A stretch of 52,504 bases of DNA from the NCBI GenBank assembly GCA_020057245.1, contig JAGVGD010000043.1:1-52504 (forward strand). Reading direction: 5' to 3'. The notes under the pieces are model-generated. The model had not been told where the DNA came from. It searched no databases and saw nothing but the letters and a program-made list of their open reading frames with translations. Source of the DNA: Thiobacillus sp. GTDB lineage: Bacteria; Pseudomonadota; Gammaproteobacteria; Burkholderiales; Thiobacillaceae. Shown piece by piece: positions 33,042 through 43,083 of this stretch (position 1 is the stretch's first letter; each line of letters starts with the position of its first letter). Made by a program: the position numbers and the translations under genes.

Positions 33042-33070
33042 ATTTTAGGGATGGGTGCGCGGTTGGTCAA
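33042..33070 (-). promoter_or_regulatory. sigma-70 promoter of tRNA-Asn
   Basis: On the minus strand TTGACC, 17 bases, TAAAAT, then GCGCGC. Both boxes are near consensus with ideal spacing. The G+C-rich discriminator after the -10 box is typical of stable-RNA promoters under stringent control. The tRNA begins 13 bases after the -10 box. Confidence 0.85.
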
Positions 33071-33232
33071 GCCAAATTACCTGCGCTGGCCTAAAAACCT
33101 GTGAAGCGCCCTGGATGGCTGGGGTTCTTTCAAGAAGCGGTGAATTTATTCCGTTACCGTTGGGAGACGGGCGGGCAGATAGGCTGTGGAATGCGCTGGA
33201 AAGCTTCGCCTGGAATGAAATCACCTGCTTTT

Positions 33233-33257
33233 CAGCGTGTTTGCGAACACGCTGTTC
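33233..33257. repeat. two overlapping palindromes upstream of the membrane protein gene
   Basis: CAGCGTGTT-TGCG-AACACGCTG (33233-33254) is a perfect 9-base inverted repeat. A second, GAACA-CGC-TGTTC (33245-33257), overlaps its right half. They end 19 bp before the ATG at 33277. This could be an operator or an mRNA hairpin next to the ribosome binding site. No regulator can be named. Confidence 0.45.
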
Positions 33258-33276
33258 AAGAAAATGGAGTATCTGC

Positions 33277-33663
33277 ATGACGGATCGTAACTACCGACTG
33301 CTTTTTGGTTTGGCTATTTTGCTAACGCTGTATTTCGATCTGACCTATGTCCTGTATGGATTGATCGGCCTGATTTTCCTTGAAGGGGTGACGAATTGGC
33401 GGATTCCCCTGCTAGTGAACCGATTCATGCAGAAACCGGGTGGAAATGCGCTTCCGGTGGAAGCGTTTGATTTCAAATGGCCATTTCACGTCGAGCGCAC
33501 CTGGCGTCTGCTGGTCGGGTTCATGTTGTTCCTCACCGCTGTGCTGTTCAATGAGGTCGCCTGGTTTTTGCCCTGGTTTATGGGTTTTGCCATTTTTGGC
33601 GCAGGGGTGAGCGGTGTGTGTCCCATGTTGCTCGGCTTGCGCTCCGTTGGATGTCGGTGTTGA
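33277..33663 (+). CDS. small membrane protein (DUF2892/YgaP-TM-like)
   Basis: 128 residues with about four hydrophobic helices (about 7-20, 22-38, 76-92, 94-108). The end, AIFGAGVSGVCPMLLGLRSV, resembles the Gly-x-Cys-Pro segment of the DUF2892 family, which forms the membrane part of rhodanese-like YgaP. No rhodanese domain is present. The start has GGAG nine bases upstream; the long open frame before it has no protein-like features. Its end overlaps the start of the GGDEF-EAL gene by 13 bp. Function unknown. Confidence 0.8.
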   Translation: MTDRNYRLLFGLAILLTLYFDLTYVLYGLIGLIFLEGVTNWRIPLLVNRFMQKPGGNALPVEAFDFKWPFHVERTWRLLVGFMLFLTAVLFNEVAWFLPWFMGFAIFGAGVSGVCPMLLGLRSVGCRC

Positions 33664-36101
33664 GTCAGCAGCTAACGTCGCCGCACCCTGTGAGTGAGGG
33701 GCGGGTGTCCGTGAATGGCGGATTGCCGACGCGCATCACCGGTATTGTCTTTTGGGGCATGGTGTTGGCGGGGTTTCTCATCGCATTGGTGACGATTCAG
33801 GCGTGGGAAGCGGATTTGGAGAAAGCGCAATCGGCGTATATGGCCGAGGCGGCGCTCACGCTGCAAACGCGGCTCGATGCGCGCCCTGATCTGCGTCCTG
33901 GCAGGGGTACAAAGCCACCTGTGGTGATGGACGAGTTGCGTAGCCGATATGGTTTTAGCGCACTGGAACTGAGCGGACCGGCTGGCGTGTGGCGGGTCGG
34001 TACGCCGGGTCAGGCGCAGGCAATGCATACTCAGGCCGTGGTGATGCATGGCGCAAATGGCTCGCGTGAAAGTTTGCAATTGCTTGCGTATGCGCCGCCG
34101 CATTTCGCCTTTCTGAATGAACAGCGCAAGCATGTGCTGCTGTTCGCGGGTCTGGTCGCAATGGTATTTGGGTTGATTCTGCAGGCAATTTTGCATCGCA
34201 TGTTGTCACGCCCCTTTATGCGCATGGTCGATACCGCACAAAACTTTGCTGCAGGTGACAAATCCGCGCGCTTTGGCGAGCAAAGTGCAGATGAGTTTGG
34301 ATTTCTGGCGGGTTTTATCAATCAGGCACTGGATGAGGCGAATCGCTCCGAGACGGCACTGTCCCAAGAGAAATACCGCATTGAGGTGATGCTGCATTCG
34401 ATTACCGATGCGGTGATCGCTACGGATGCGAATGGCCGCGTGCAGTTCATGAATCCGGTTGCCCAGGATCTGGTGGCCTGTTCGATCGAGGCAGCCCGTG
34501 GCAGGCCGTTGCATGAACTGGTGAAATTCATTGACGAGCTGACGCGATTATCGATTGCTGACCCGGTGCAGATCTGTCTGCAGGACGGACAAATAGCGAT
34601 GTTGCATACCGGCAGTGAAATATTTGTGAATCACCTGGGCGCTGAGATTCCCGTTTCGGGTACAGCTGCGCCGATGCGTAACGCTGAGGGTAAGGTCATC
34701 GGGTGCGTGGTGGCGTTGCAGGATGTGCGTCATGCGCGTGAATTGACGCTTCGCCTGACGCACCAGGCCAGCCGGGATAGTTTGACCGGGCTGTTCAACC
34801 GTCATAGTTTTGAAAGCCAGGTGCGGCGTTTGATTGACGAGGTGGACGGGGGCTATGCCAACCATGCCATGTTCTACCTTGACCTTGATCAGTTCAAAAT
34901 CGTGAACGACACCTGCGGCCACGTTGCAGGCGATGAATTGTTGCGTCAGCTGGGCGTTCTTTTGCAAGAGGCTCTACGGAGCGACGATATCCTCGCCCGC
35001 CTGGGGGGGGATGAGTTTGGCGTGCTGCTCAGGCGCTGTTCGCTTGATCAGGCCGTCAAAATTGCAGAAAAACTGCGGCTCAGCGTGGAAGAGTTCCGTT
35101 TTATCTGGGGCGACAAGGTGTTTCAGATTGGTGTCAGCATCGGGGTGGTGCCGGTCGAGCCGGGCGTGGCTGATCTCGCAGCCTTGCTCAGCGCAGCCGA
35201 TCTGGCGTGTTATGCCGCCAAGGAAGCCGGGCGCAACCGGGTTCATGTATATGAAGCTTCAGACGACGCACTGGCGCACCAGTATGGCGAAATGCATTGG
35301 GCGACCGATCTTGTGCGTGCGCTGGACGAAGATCGCTTCGAGATTTTTGTGCAGCCCATTGTGGCCCTGGCGTCGGGCGATTCGCATCGCCATTGGGAGG
35401 TGTTGTTGCGTTTGCGCGGAGCAGATGGAGGCTATATCGGTCCCGGTGCATTCATGTCGGCGGCTGAGCGTTACGGCTTGATGCCGCGTATCGACCGCTG
35501 GGTCATCGAACGTACTTTCAAGACGTTTTCCGAGATGGCAGCGCGTAGCACGACAGATTGCTGCGAGGATGTGGTTGCGATCAATCTGTCGGGCGCTTCC
35601 CTGAACGACAGCAGTCTGATCGAGTTTGTGCGCGATATTCAGGCCAGTACAGGCATGCCATGGGAACGGGTCTGCTTCGAAATTACCGAAACGGTGGCGA
35701 TCCGCAACCTGCACATGGCGATCAGCCTGGTGAATGAACTGCGCAATCTGGGGTGCAAGTTCGCGCTGGATGATTTTGGCAGCGGCCTGAGTTCCTTTGC
35801 CTATCTCAAGAGTCTGCCGGTTGATTATCTGAAGATAGATGGCAGTTTCATCATGGACATCGTGAGCGATCCGGTCGACCGGGCGATGGTCGAGGCGATC
35901 CGCGAAGTGAGTCACATCATGGGCGTGAAAACGGTGGCCGAGTGGGTGGAGAACGAGGAAACGGCCGAGGTGTTGCGCACAATCGGCATCGATTACGCGC
36001 AGGGTTATTTCTTTGGGCGTCCCGGTGCGGTCGGGAACTGGTCGGAGAAGTGTGAAGCGCTGAACCGGGCGCCTGTTCTGGCATTGGCCCAGGTTCAATA
36101 A
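33651..36101 (+). CDS. membrane-bound PAS-GGDEF-EAL c-di-GMP enzyme
   Basis: 816 residues. An N-terminal membrane helix (about 31-49), a periplasmic sensor region with no recognisable family, a second helix (about 164-183), HAMP-like sequence, a PAS domain (about 245-370), GGDEF (about 380-540) and EAL (about 555-800). The GGDEF motif is intact and RSDD five residues before it supplies the inhibitory site. The EAL motif reads EVL, and other catalytic residues are present (NLSGA, EITE, DDFGSG, KIDG, EWVEN, QGYFFGRP). It could both make and break c-di-GMP; the net direction is unknown. The ATG at 33651 overlaps the previous gene; an in-frame ATG at 33618 is possible. Confidence 0.92.
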   Translation: MSVLSQQLTSPHPVSEGRVSVNGGLPTRITGIVFWGMVLAGFLIALVTIQAWEADLEKAQSAYMAEAALTLQTRLDARPDLRPGRGTKPPVVMDELRSRYGFSALELSGPAGVWRVGTPGQAQAMHTQAVVMHGANGSRESLQLLAYAPPHFAFLNEQRKHVLLFAGLVAMVFGLILQAILHRMLSRPFMRMVDTAQNFAAGDKSARFGEQSADEFGFLAGFINQALDEANRSETALSQEKYRIEVMLHSITDAVIATDANGRVQFMNPVAQDLVACSIEAARGRPLHELVKFIDELTRLSIADPVQICLQDGQIAMLHTGSEIFVNHLGAEIPVSGTAAPMRNAEGKVIGCVVALQDVRHARELTLRLTHQASRDSLTGLFNRHSFESQVRRLIDEVDGGYANHAMFYLDLDQFKIVNDTCGHVAGDELLRQLGVLLQEALRSDDILARLGGDEFGVLLRRCSLDQAVKIAEKLRLSVEEFRFIWGDKVFQIGVSIGVVPVEPGVADLAALLSAADLACYAAKEAGRNRVHVYEASDDALAHQYGEMHWATDLVRALDEDRFEIFVQPIVALASGDSHRHWEVLLRLRGADGGYIGPGAFMSAAERYGLMPRIDRWVIERTFKTFSEMAARSTTDCCEDVVAINLSGASLNDSSLIEFVRDIQASTGMPWERVCFEITETVAIRNLHMAISLVNELRNLGCKFALDDFGSGLSSFAYLKSLPVDYLKIDGSFIMDIVSDPVDRAMVEAIREVSHIMGVKTVAEWVENEETAEVLRTIGIDYAQGYFFGRPGAVGNWSEKCEALNRAPVLALAQVQ

Positions 36102-36124
36102 TTGCCCGGGCGATGCGCTCGGCG

Positions 36125-36703
36125 CTATTGCGTCGCGAGACGCCACGTCTGCAGCACATCGTAATGTGCGCCATCCGCCTGCGGATTTGACGCCACCAGC
36201 ACAAATCCATCGACCGCCCAGTTGACCGGCAGGCATTCAAGCGCCGCGCCACCCTGCGCCTTGCGCAGCAGGGTGATATGCGGGGTGTGCGGGCGGGCGT
36301 CGAACGGGATGTCCAGCGTGCGCAATTGATCGCGCAGGGCCCGCACCAGGCTTTCAAGCGCTTGCGAGTGCTGGCTCAAGCCCAGCCAGCCAATCCGGTT
36401 GTGCGGCCAGTGGCCGGCTTGATCAAGGTTGAGTTCAAACGCGCCGATGGGAATGTTCTGGATGCCTTGCAGCAAGGCATCAATCTGTGCGGCAGGAAGG
36501 TCGCCAAGGAAGACCAGGGTGAGATGTAGCGTGTCGGCGCGCATGCGGCGGCCACCCCAATGTTGGTGCAGCCACTTGCCGGTCCGGTTAAGCGCGTTGC
36601 GGGTAGCGTCGTCCGGCCACAGGGCAAAGAACAGTCGTCGCGTGGCGGGCTTGGCCGGACCCGATTCAATCAGGCCAGTTTGAGCCAGCCCGGATTCAGT
36701 CAC
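36125..36703 (-). CDS. thpR: RNA 2',3'-cyclic phosphodiesterase ThpR
   Basis: 2H phosphoesterase that opens 2',3'-cyclic phosphates on RNA ends and was first described as a 2'-5' RNA ligase. The 192 residues carry the two H-x-T motifs, HLTL (about residue 60) and HITL (about 142), and the family start [11 protein letters not shown]. The start is a GTG inside the end of ispF (8-bp overlap). It converges with the GGDEF-EAL gene, 23 bp away. Confidence 0.93.
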   Translation of the reverse strand: MTESGLAQTGLIESGPAKPATRRLFFALWPDDATRNALNRTGKWLHQHWGGRRMRADTLHLTLVFLGDLPAAQIDALLQGIQNIPIGAFELNLDQAGHWPHNRIGWLGLSQHSQALESLVRALRDQLRTLDIPFDARPHTPHITLLRKAQGGAALECLPVNWAVDGFVLVASNPQADGAHYDVLQTWRLATQ

Positions 36704-37178
36704 GCTCGATCAGGCACACCGCTTCGGCGGCAATACCTTCGCCACGTCCGGTGAAGCCGAGCCTTTCGGTGGTGGTGGCCTTGACGTTGACGCGGTCGAT
36801 GGCGATGCCGAGGTCGTCGGCGATGTGTGCGGTCATGCGTGCGATGTGCGGCGCCATTTTGGGCGCCTGGGCAATGATCGTGGCATCGACGTTGCCGACG
36901 CGCCAGCGGCGCTGTTGCAGTTGTTCGGCCACGCGGCGCAGCAGGATGCGGCTGTCGATGCCGGCAAATGCCGCGTCGGTATCGGGAAAATGACGGCCAA
37001 TGTCGCCCAGCCCGGCCGCGCCCAGCAGCGCATCGCAAATCGCGTGCAGCAGCACGTCGGCATCGGAATGTCCGGCAAGGCCGCGGTCGTAGGGAATCTC
37101 GACGCCGCCGACGATGAGCTTGCGGTTTTCAACCAGGGCATGGACATCGAAGCCGTGGCCGATGCGAATGTCAGGCAT
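36696..37178 (-). CDS. ispF: 2-C-methyl-D-erythritol 2,4-cyclodiphosphate synthase
   Basis: MEP-pathway enzyme forming the cyclic diphosphate precursor of isoprenoids. The 160 residues contain the metal ligands of the N-terminal [11 protein letters not shown], the [20 protein letters not shown] block with [10 protein letters not shown], and the C-terminal [20 protein letters not shown] signature. It overlaps ispD and thpR by 8 bp on each side. Confidence 0.97.
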   Translation of the reverse strand: MPDIRIGHGFDVHALVENRKLIVGGVEIPYDRGLAGHSDADVLLHAICDALLGAAGLGDIGRHFPDTDAAFAGIDSRILLRRVAEQLQQRRWRVGNVDATIIAQAPKMAPHIARMTAHIADDLGIAIDRVNVKATTTERLGFTGRGEGIAAEAVCLIERD

Positions 37179-37872
37179 TGAGTTGCCCCACGATCAGGCC
37201 GGCCAGTTCCATGTCCTGCGGCCAGGTCACCTTGAGGTTGCGGCTGTCGGATTCGACCAGACGCGGCTGCAGGCCGAGTTGTTCGATCGCCGAGGCCTCG
37301 TCGGTGATGTCGCTGCCCGCTGCGCGCAGGGCCTCGATCAGCTTGCCGTGGCGAAACATCTGCGGCGTTTGCGCCTGCCACAGGCCGGCGCGCGGTACGG
37401 TGGCGTCAACCCGTGCGCCTGAGCGCGTGTCGGTCGCGGCGCGTTTCAGGGTGTCGGCCACCGGTACTGCCAGCAGGCCGCCGACCGCATCCGACGCCAC
37501 TTCATCGATCAGCCTGTCCAGCATCTCGTCCGACAGGCAGGGGCGGGCGGCATCGTGCACCAGTACCCAGTCGTCCGCATCGCACACGTTGGCCATCGCA
37601 CGCAGTCCGTTCAGCACGGTTTCGGCGCGGGTGGCACCGCCGCAGCGCAGAACCTGCAAACGGTCTTCCCAGCCGCGCCATTCGTAGTTGTCCCACCACG
37701 CATCGTCAGGCGAAATCACCACGAACAATTTGCTGATGCGGGGCTCGCGCGCCAGCACCATCATGGCGTGCGCGATCATGGGCACGGCGTTGAGCGGCAT
37801 GTATTGCTTCGGCGTCTCGCCGCCCATGCGCGAGCCGCTGCCCGCAGCGGGTATCAATGCGTAAAACTTCAA
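37171..37872 (-). CDS. ispD: 2-C-methyl-D-erythritol 4-phosphate cytidylyltransferase
   Basis: Adds CMP from CTP to methylerythritol phosphate, the third MEP-pathway step. The 233 residues begin with the nucleotide-binding loop [20 protein letters not shown] and contain the [12 protein letters not shown] signature. The adjacent ispF is the common pairing. Its ATG overlaps the ftsK stop in ATGA, so cell division and isoprenoid genes are translationally linked here. Confidence 0.97.
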   Translation of the reverse strand: MKFYALIPAAGSGSRMGGETPKQYMPLNAVPMIAHAMMVLAREPRISKLFVVISPDDAWWDNYEWRGWEDRLQVLRCGGATRAETVLNGLRAMANVCDADDWVLVHDAARPCLSDEMLDRLIDEVASDAVGGLLAVPVADTLKRAATDTRSGARVDATVPRAGLWQAQTPQMFRHGKLIEALRAAGSDITDEASAIEQLGLQPRLVESDSRNLKVTWPQDMELAGLIVGQLNA

Positions 37873-40142
37873 GCGTCACCTCCGGGTGCCAGCACGTCGC
37901 GATTGCCGTTCGACTGCATCGACGACACCAGACCGGCGCGCTCCATGTCTTCGATCATGCGCGCGGCGCGGTTATAACCAATGCGTAATTGCCGTTGCAC
38001 CGAGGAAATCGAGGCACGGCGGGTTTTCAGGACATAGGCGACGGCCTGGTCGTAGAGCGGGTCGGCTTCTGCCGCTTCGCCGAATTCGGCGCCGCCTTCG
38101 CCGGCCTCCTCGGGCGAGTCGAGCATGCCTTCGATGTAGTCCGGTTCGCCCAGCGCCTTCAGGTAATCGACCACGCGGTGCACTTCGGCATCCGACACGA
38201 AGGCGCCATGCACGCGTTGCGGCAGCCCGGTGCCGGGCGGCAGGTAGAGCATGTCGCCTTGCCCGAGCAGGGCTTCGGCGCCCATCTGGTCGAGAATCGT
38301 GCGCGAGTCGATCTTGCTCGAGACCTGAAACGCGATGCGGGTCGGGATGTTGGCCTTGATCAGGCCGGTGATGACGTCGACGCTCGGCCGCTGCGTCGCC
38401 AGGATCAAATGGATGCCCGCGGCACGGGCCTTTTGCGCCAGCCGCGCGATCAGCTCTTCGACTTTTTTGCCCACCACCATCATCAGGTCGGCGAGTTCGT
38501 CGATCATCACCACGATCATCGGCAGTGTTTCCAGCGGCTCCGGATTGTCCGGCGTCAGGCTGAACGGATGCGTCAATGGCGTGCCGGCCTTTTTGGCGTC
38601 GCGGACTTTCTGGTTGTAGCCGGCGAGGTTGCGCACGCCGACGGCGGACAGCAGCTTGTAGCGCCGTTCCATTTCGCCCACGCACCAGTTGAGCGCGGCA
38701 GCGGCCTGCTTCATGTCGGTGACCACGGGCGCCAGCAGGTGCGGGATGCCCTCGTAGATCGACAGTTCCAGCATCTTGGGATCGACCATGATCATGCGCA
38801 CCGCGCTGGGGTCGGATTTGTAGATCAGCGACAGAATCATCGCGTTAACGCCGACCGACTTGCCCGAACCGGTGGTGCCCGCCACCAGCAGGTGCGGCAT
38901 CTTGCCGAGGTCGGCCACCACCGGGTTGCCGGCGATGTCCTTGCCCAGCGTCACGGTCAGCGGGCTGGCGCTGTCGTGATAGGCCTTGGAGCCGAGAATC
39001 TCCGACAAACGCACGATCTGCCGTTTGACGTTGGGAATTTCCAGACCCATCGTGTGTTTTCCGGGAATGGCCTCAACCACGCGGATGCTGATGACTGACA
39101 GGTTGCGCGCCAGATCCTTCGACAGATTGACGATCTGGCTGCCCTTGACGCCGACCGCCGGCTCGATTTCGTAGCGGGTAATGACCGGGCCGGGCGAGGC
39201 CGACACCACTTTCACCTCGACGCCGAATTCGGCCAGCTTGCGTTCGATCATCAGTGAGGTGAATTCGAGCGATTCGGGGCTGGCGGTTTCGACCACTTCG
39301 TCGGCGGGATCGAGCAGGTGCAGGGGCGGCAGAGGCGAATCGGGCAGGTTGGAGAACAGCGGCGCCTGCTTTTCGGTCACTGCGCGCGCGGACTGCGGCA
39401 CTTCCTTCACCACCGGCTCGATGCGGATCGGCGCTGCTTCTTCGAGTTTTTTCTTGACCACTGAAACCTTGGCTTCGCGCTTCAGTAAGGCCGCCTCGCC
39501 CAGCTTGCGGTCGCGCGACGCCTGCCAGGCTTCGCGCAGCTTGAGCCAGGTGGTTTCGGCCCATTCGCCGGTGCGTTCGGCCATGCTCAGCCACGACACG
39601 CCGGTGAACAGGCTAAAACCCAGCGCCATCAGCAGCAGCAGGATCAGCGAGCCGCCAGTAAAACCCAGCAGGGCGCCAGCCGCGCCGCCGATGCCGAGGC
39701 CCAGCACGCCGCCATGGGCATCCGGCAGGGCCACCGTCCAGTGCCAGGTGCGCAGCCACTCGACCCCCGTGCTGGCCAGCAACAGCAACAGGAAGCCGCC
39801 CAGCCGCACCCAGCGCTGGCGGCCCTTGTTCTGCGGCGGCTCGTCCAGATTGCGGAAGGTATGGATCACATAGGCCGCGGCCAGCACCACCCACCACCAG
39901 GCCGACAGCCCGAACATCTGCAACAGCAGGTCGGACACATAAGCGCCCGTGTTGCCGCCCAGGTTGTGCAGCGCGCTGCCGTCGCCGGTGGTCGAAAAAC
40001 CGGGATCGGCCAGGTTGTGGGTGAGCAGGATCGCCGCCAGCAGCAAGGCGGCAAACCCGACCAGCAGGGCGCGGGCCTCGCGCAGCAGGCGCAGCATGCG
40101 GGGCGGCAAGGCGGTGATGGAACGGGGTGCGGGTCGCGCCAT
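37869..40142 (-). CDS. ftsK: DNA translocase FtsK
   Basis: Septum-located ATPase that pumps chromosome termini and activates XerCD recombination. The 757 residues have four membrane helices in the first ~170 residues, a short linker, the RecA-like motor with Walker [16 protein letters not shown] and Walker B-region [14 protein letters not shown], and a C-terminal winged-helix gamma domain ([40 protein letters not shown]) that reads KOPS. The frame is open to 40238, but the ATG at 40142 ([15 protein letters not shown]) is the more natural start. The linker is much shorter than in E. coli. Confidence 0.95.
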   Translation of the reverse strand: MARPAPRSITALPPRMLRLLREARALLVGFAALLLAAILLTHNLADPGFSTTGDGSALHNLGGNTGAYVSDLLLQMFGLSAWWWVVLAAAYVIHTFRNLDEPPQNKGRQRWVRLGGFLLLLLASTGVEWLRTWHWTVALPDAHGGVLGLGIGGAAGALLGFTGGSLILLLLMALGFSLFTGVSWLSMAERTGEWAETTWLKLREAWQASRDRKLGEAALLKREAKVSVVKKKLEEAAPIRIEPVVKEVPQSARAVTEKQAPLFSNLPDSPLPPLHLLDPADEVVETASPESLEFTSLMIERKLAEFGVEVKVVSASPGPVITRYEIEPAVGVKGSQIVNLSKDLARNLSVISIRVVEAIPGKHTMGLEIPNVKRQIVRLSEILGSKAYHDSASPLTVTLGKDIAGNPVVADLGKMPHLLVAGTTGSGKSVGVNAMILSLIYKSDPSAVRMIMVDPKMLELSIYEGIPHLLAPVVTDMKQAAAALNWCVGEMERRYKLLSAVGVRNLAGYNQKVRDAKKAGTPLTHPFSLTPDNPEPLETLPMIVVMIDELADLMMVVGKKVEELIARLAQKARAAGIHLILATQRPSVDVITGLIKANIPTRIAFQVSSKIDSRTILDQMGAEALLGQGDMLYLPPGTGLPQRVHGAFVSDAEVHRVVDYLKALGEPDYIEGMLDSPEEAGEGGAEFGEAAEADPLYDQAVAYVLKTRRASISSVQRQLRIGYNRAARMIEDMERAGLVSSMQSNGNRDVLAPGGDA

Positions 40143-40190
40143 GGATACGTGGGGTACTTGGGGTACTTGAAATGGGCAAATATGCGCCCG

Positions 40191-40196
40191 ATTATA
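40191..40196 (-). promoter_or_regulatory. possible -10 box for the ftsK operon
   Basis: On the minus strand an exact TATAAT, 49 bp before the ftsK ATG. No good -35 sequence is found 16-18 bases upstream (C-rich), so this is only a candidate. Confidence 0.35.
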
Positions 40197-40197
40197 A

Positions 40198-41259
<1,062 letters not shown>

Positions 41260-41289
41260 TCGCGGCACGCCGGCAGCGGGCATTGCAGG

Positions 41290-41952
41290 ATGAAGCGCGC
41301 CAGCGGCAGTTCCCTTGCCGCCGCCTCGTTCGAGGCGCTGGCGCGCGTGCGCCGCAAGCTGCACGAGCAGGCCGTCGCGCCAAAGGCGCGTCAGCAGGCA
41401 CCGCATAAACCCAAGGTTCCGGCGGACGGCGTCATGCTGTTTCGCCGCGCTGTCGCCGATGCCGTTCCGCTGCCCCCTTCCGATCGTGCCGAGATCAGGC
41501 ACCCGCGTCCCAAGCCGATCGCCCACCAGAGACAGGCCGACGAGCGACAGGTGCTGGTCGACGCGCTGGCCGATCCGTGGGACTGGGATGCAGCCGTCGC
41601 CACCGGCGAGGAACTGTTTTTTGCGCGCCCCGGCGTTCCCACCGCGGCGATGCGCAAACTGCGGCGCGGCGGCTGGGTGATCAAGGCCGAGCTCGATCTG
41701 CACGGCCACACCGGCGACGAGGCGCGCGTGGCGCTGGCGGCGTTCCTCAACCGCTGCATGCTCGAAGACCGGCGCTGCGTGCGCATCATTCACGGCAAGG
41801 GCCACGGCTCGAAAAACCGCCTGCCGGTGCTGAAAAACAAGGTGCGCCACTGGCTGATGCAGCGTGAAGACGTGCTCGCGTTCTGTCAGGCGCGCACCGT
41901 CGATGGCGGCGCAGGCGCGGTCGTCGTCTTACTCAAATCCTCCACCCGTTAA
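41290..41952 (+). CDS. smrA: Smr domain endonuclease-like protein SmrA
   Basis: 220 residues with a basic N-terminal half (arginine/lysine-rich, with the MLFRRAVADAVPLP segment typical of proteobacterial SmrA) and a C-terminal Smr domain: KAELDLHGHTGDEARVALAA with the LDLHG motif and RIIHGKGHGSKNRLPVLKNK. Smr proteins nick DNA or cleave RNA; the substrate here is unknown. It is between trxB (30 bp) and the peroxiredoxin gene (27 bp), probably one transcript. Confidence 0.92.
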   Translation: MKRASGSSLAAASFEALARVRRKLHEQAVAPKARQQAPHKPKVPADGVMLFRRAVADAVPLPPSDRAEIRHPRPKPIAHQRQADERQVLVDALADPWDWDAAVATGEELFFARPGVPTAAMRKLRRGGWVIKAELDLHGHTGDEARVALAAFLNRCMLEDRRCVRIIHGKGHGSKNRLPVLKNKVRHWLMQREDVLAFCQARTVDGGAGAVVVLLKSSTR

Positions 41953-41979
41953 ATCCAGCCAAGCCCAGAAAGGCATGCC

Positions 41980-42435
41980 ATGAGCGACCCCGTCATCTCC
42001 GATTTCGAATTGCCTGCCACCGGCAATACCACATTCAAACTGTCCGCACACCGCGGCCAAAACGTCGTGGTGTACTTTTATCCCAAGGACAACACCTCAG
42101 GCTGCACGCTTGAAGGTCAGGAGTTCCGCGATTTATATGGCGACTTCAGCAAGGCCAACACCCTCGTTGTCGGCATTTCGCGCGACACCCTGAAATCACA
42201 CGAAAGCTTCAAGGCTGAATACCAGTTTCCCTTCGAACTGCTGGCTGACACCGAAGAAACAGCCTGCGAACAGTTCGGCGTGATGAAGCTGAAGAACATG
42301 TACGGCAAGCAGGTGCGCGGCGTCGAGCGCAGCACCTTCGTGTTCGATGTGAATGGCAAACTGGTGAAAAGCTGGCGTGGCCTCAAAGCGCCGGGGCACG
42401 CGGCAGAAGTGCTGGCCTTTGTGCAAACGCTTTAG
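41980..42435 (+). CDS. bcp: Bcp/PrxQ-type peroxiredoxin
   Basis: Reduces hydrogen and organic peroxides using a reactive cysteine. The 151 residues have the Bcp fold pattern FELPATGNTTFKL, VVVYFYPKDNTSGCTLEGQE, with peroxidatic Cys42. The resolving Cys that E. coli Bcp has five residues later is replaced by Gln47. The only other Cys is Cys96, at the position of E. coli Cys99. It may act as a 1-Cys enzyme or resolve through Cys96. trxB two genes upstream fits thioredoxin-supported reduction. Confidence 0.94.
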   Translation: MSDPVISDFELPATGNTTFKLSAHRGQNVVVYFYPKDNTSGCTLEGQEFRDLYGDFSKANTLVVGISRDTLKSHESFKAEYQFPFELLADTEETACEQFGVMKLKNMYGKQVRGVERSTFVFDVNGKLVKSWRGLKAPGHAAEVLAFVQTL

Positions 42436-42440
42436 GCCGT

Positions 42441-42800
42441 TTAGTCCGCTCGGTCGCGCTCAAGAGCTGGGTTTGACGGGCTGTCGCTGTCCGGCGCCGG
42501 CGTTGGGGCAAGTGATTTGAGCTTGAGGTGCAGCGCAGCCTTGGCGAGCAGGTGCGCGCTGACCGGCGCGGTGATGAAAAGAAACAGGCTGACCAGCACC
42601 TCGTGCAGGCTGATGCCTTCTTCGCGCACGCTGAAAAACACGGCGGAGGCGACCAGCAGGCAGCCGACGCCCAGCGTGGTGGCTTTGGTGGGGCCATGCA
42701 GGCGGGTATAGAAGTCGCGCAAGCGGGCAAGGCCGAGCGATCCGATGAAGGTGAACATCGCACCGGCAAGTATCAGCAGGGAGAGCAGGAGGTCGATCAT
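42441..42800 (-). CDS. mrpG: Mrp Na+/H+ antiporter subunit G
   Basis: Small membrane subunit of the multi-protein cation/proton antiporter. The 119 residues show three hydrophobic helices and the MnhG/PhaG pattern FTFIGSLGLARLRDFYTRLH, GPTKATTLGVG, followed by a hydrophilic tail. It is the last gene of the mrp operon and converges with bcp with only five bases between stop codons. Confidence 0.95.
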   Translation of the reverse strand: MIDLLLSLLILAGAMFTFIGSLGLARLRDFYTRLHGPTKATTLGVGCLLVASAVFFSVREEGISLHEVLVSLFLFITAPVSAHLLAKAALHLKLKSLAPTPAPDSDSPSNPALERDRAD

Positions 42801-42813
42801 GGTCGCCCGGGCC

Positions 42814-43083
42814 TCATTCGATGATGTCGCCGTGCAGCAGATACTTGCAGAGCGCCACCGTGCCGACGAAGCCCATCATCGCGATCAGCAGCGCCGCCTC
42901 GAAATAGAGGGCGCTACCGCGGTAGATGCCGAGTAGCACCAGCAGCGCGAGGGTGTTCACGTACAGCGTGTCCAGCGCGAGAATGCGGTCGGGCGCGTCG
43001 GGCCCTTTCAGCAGCCGCCAGAAGCTCAGTAGAAAAGCCAGGCTCACCAGGGCAAACGCAATCTGGAGGGCGGTATTCAGCAT
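42814..43083 (-). CDS. mrpF: Mrp Na+/H+ antiporter subunit F
   Basis: 89-residue membrane subunit with three helices and the MnhF signature RLLKGPDAPDRILALDTLYV. Its ATG shares one base with the mrpE stop (TGATG). mrpG begins 13 bp later. All seven Mrp functions are present in this operon. Confidence 0.95.
   Translation of the reverse strand: MLNTALQIAFALVSLAFLLSFWRLLKGPDAPDRILALDTLYVNTLALLVLLGIYRGSALYFEAALLIAMMGFVGTVALCKYLLHGDIIE

Noticed and set aside
33055-33276. N-terminal extension of the small membrane protein back to 33055
   Set aside because: The extension has no family features and overlaps the tRNA-Asn promoter. The ATG at 33277 with GGAG upstream begins directly before the first membrane helix.
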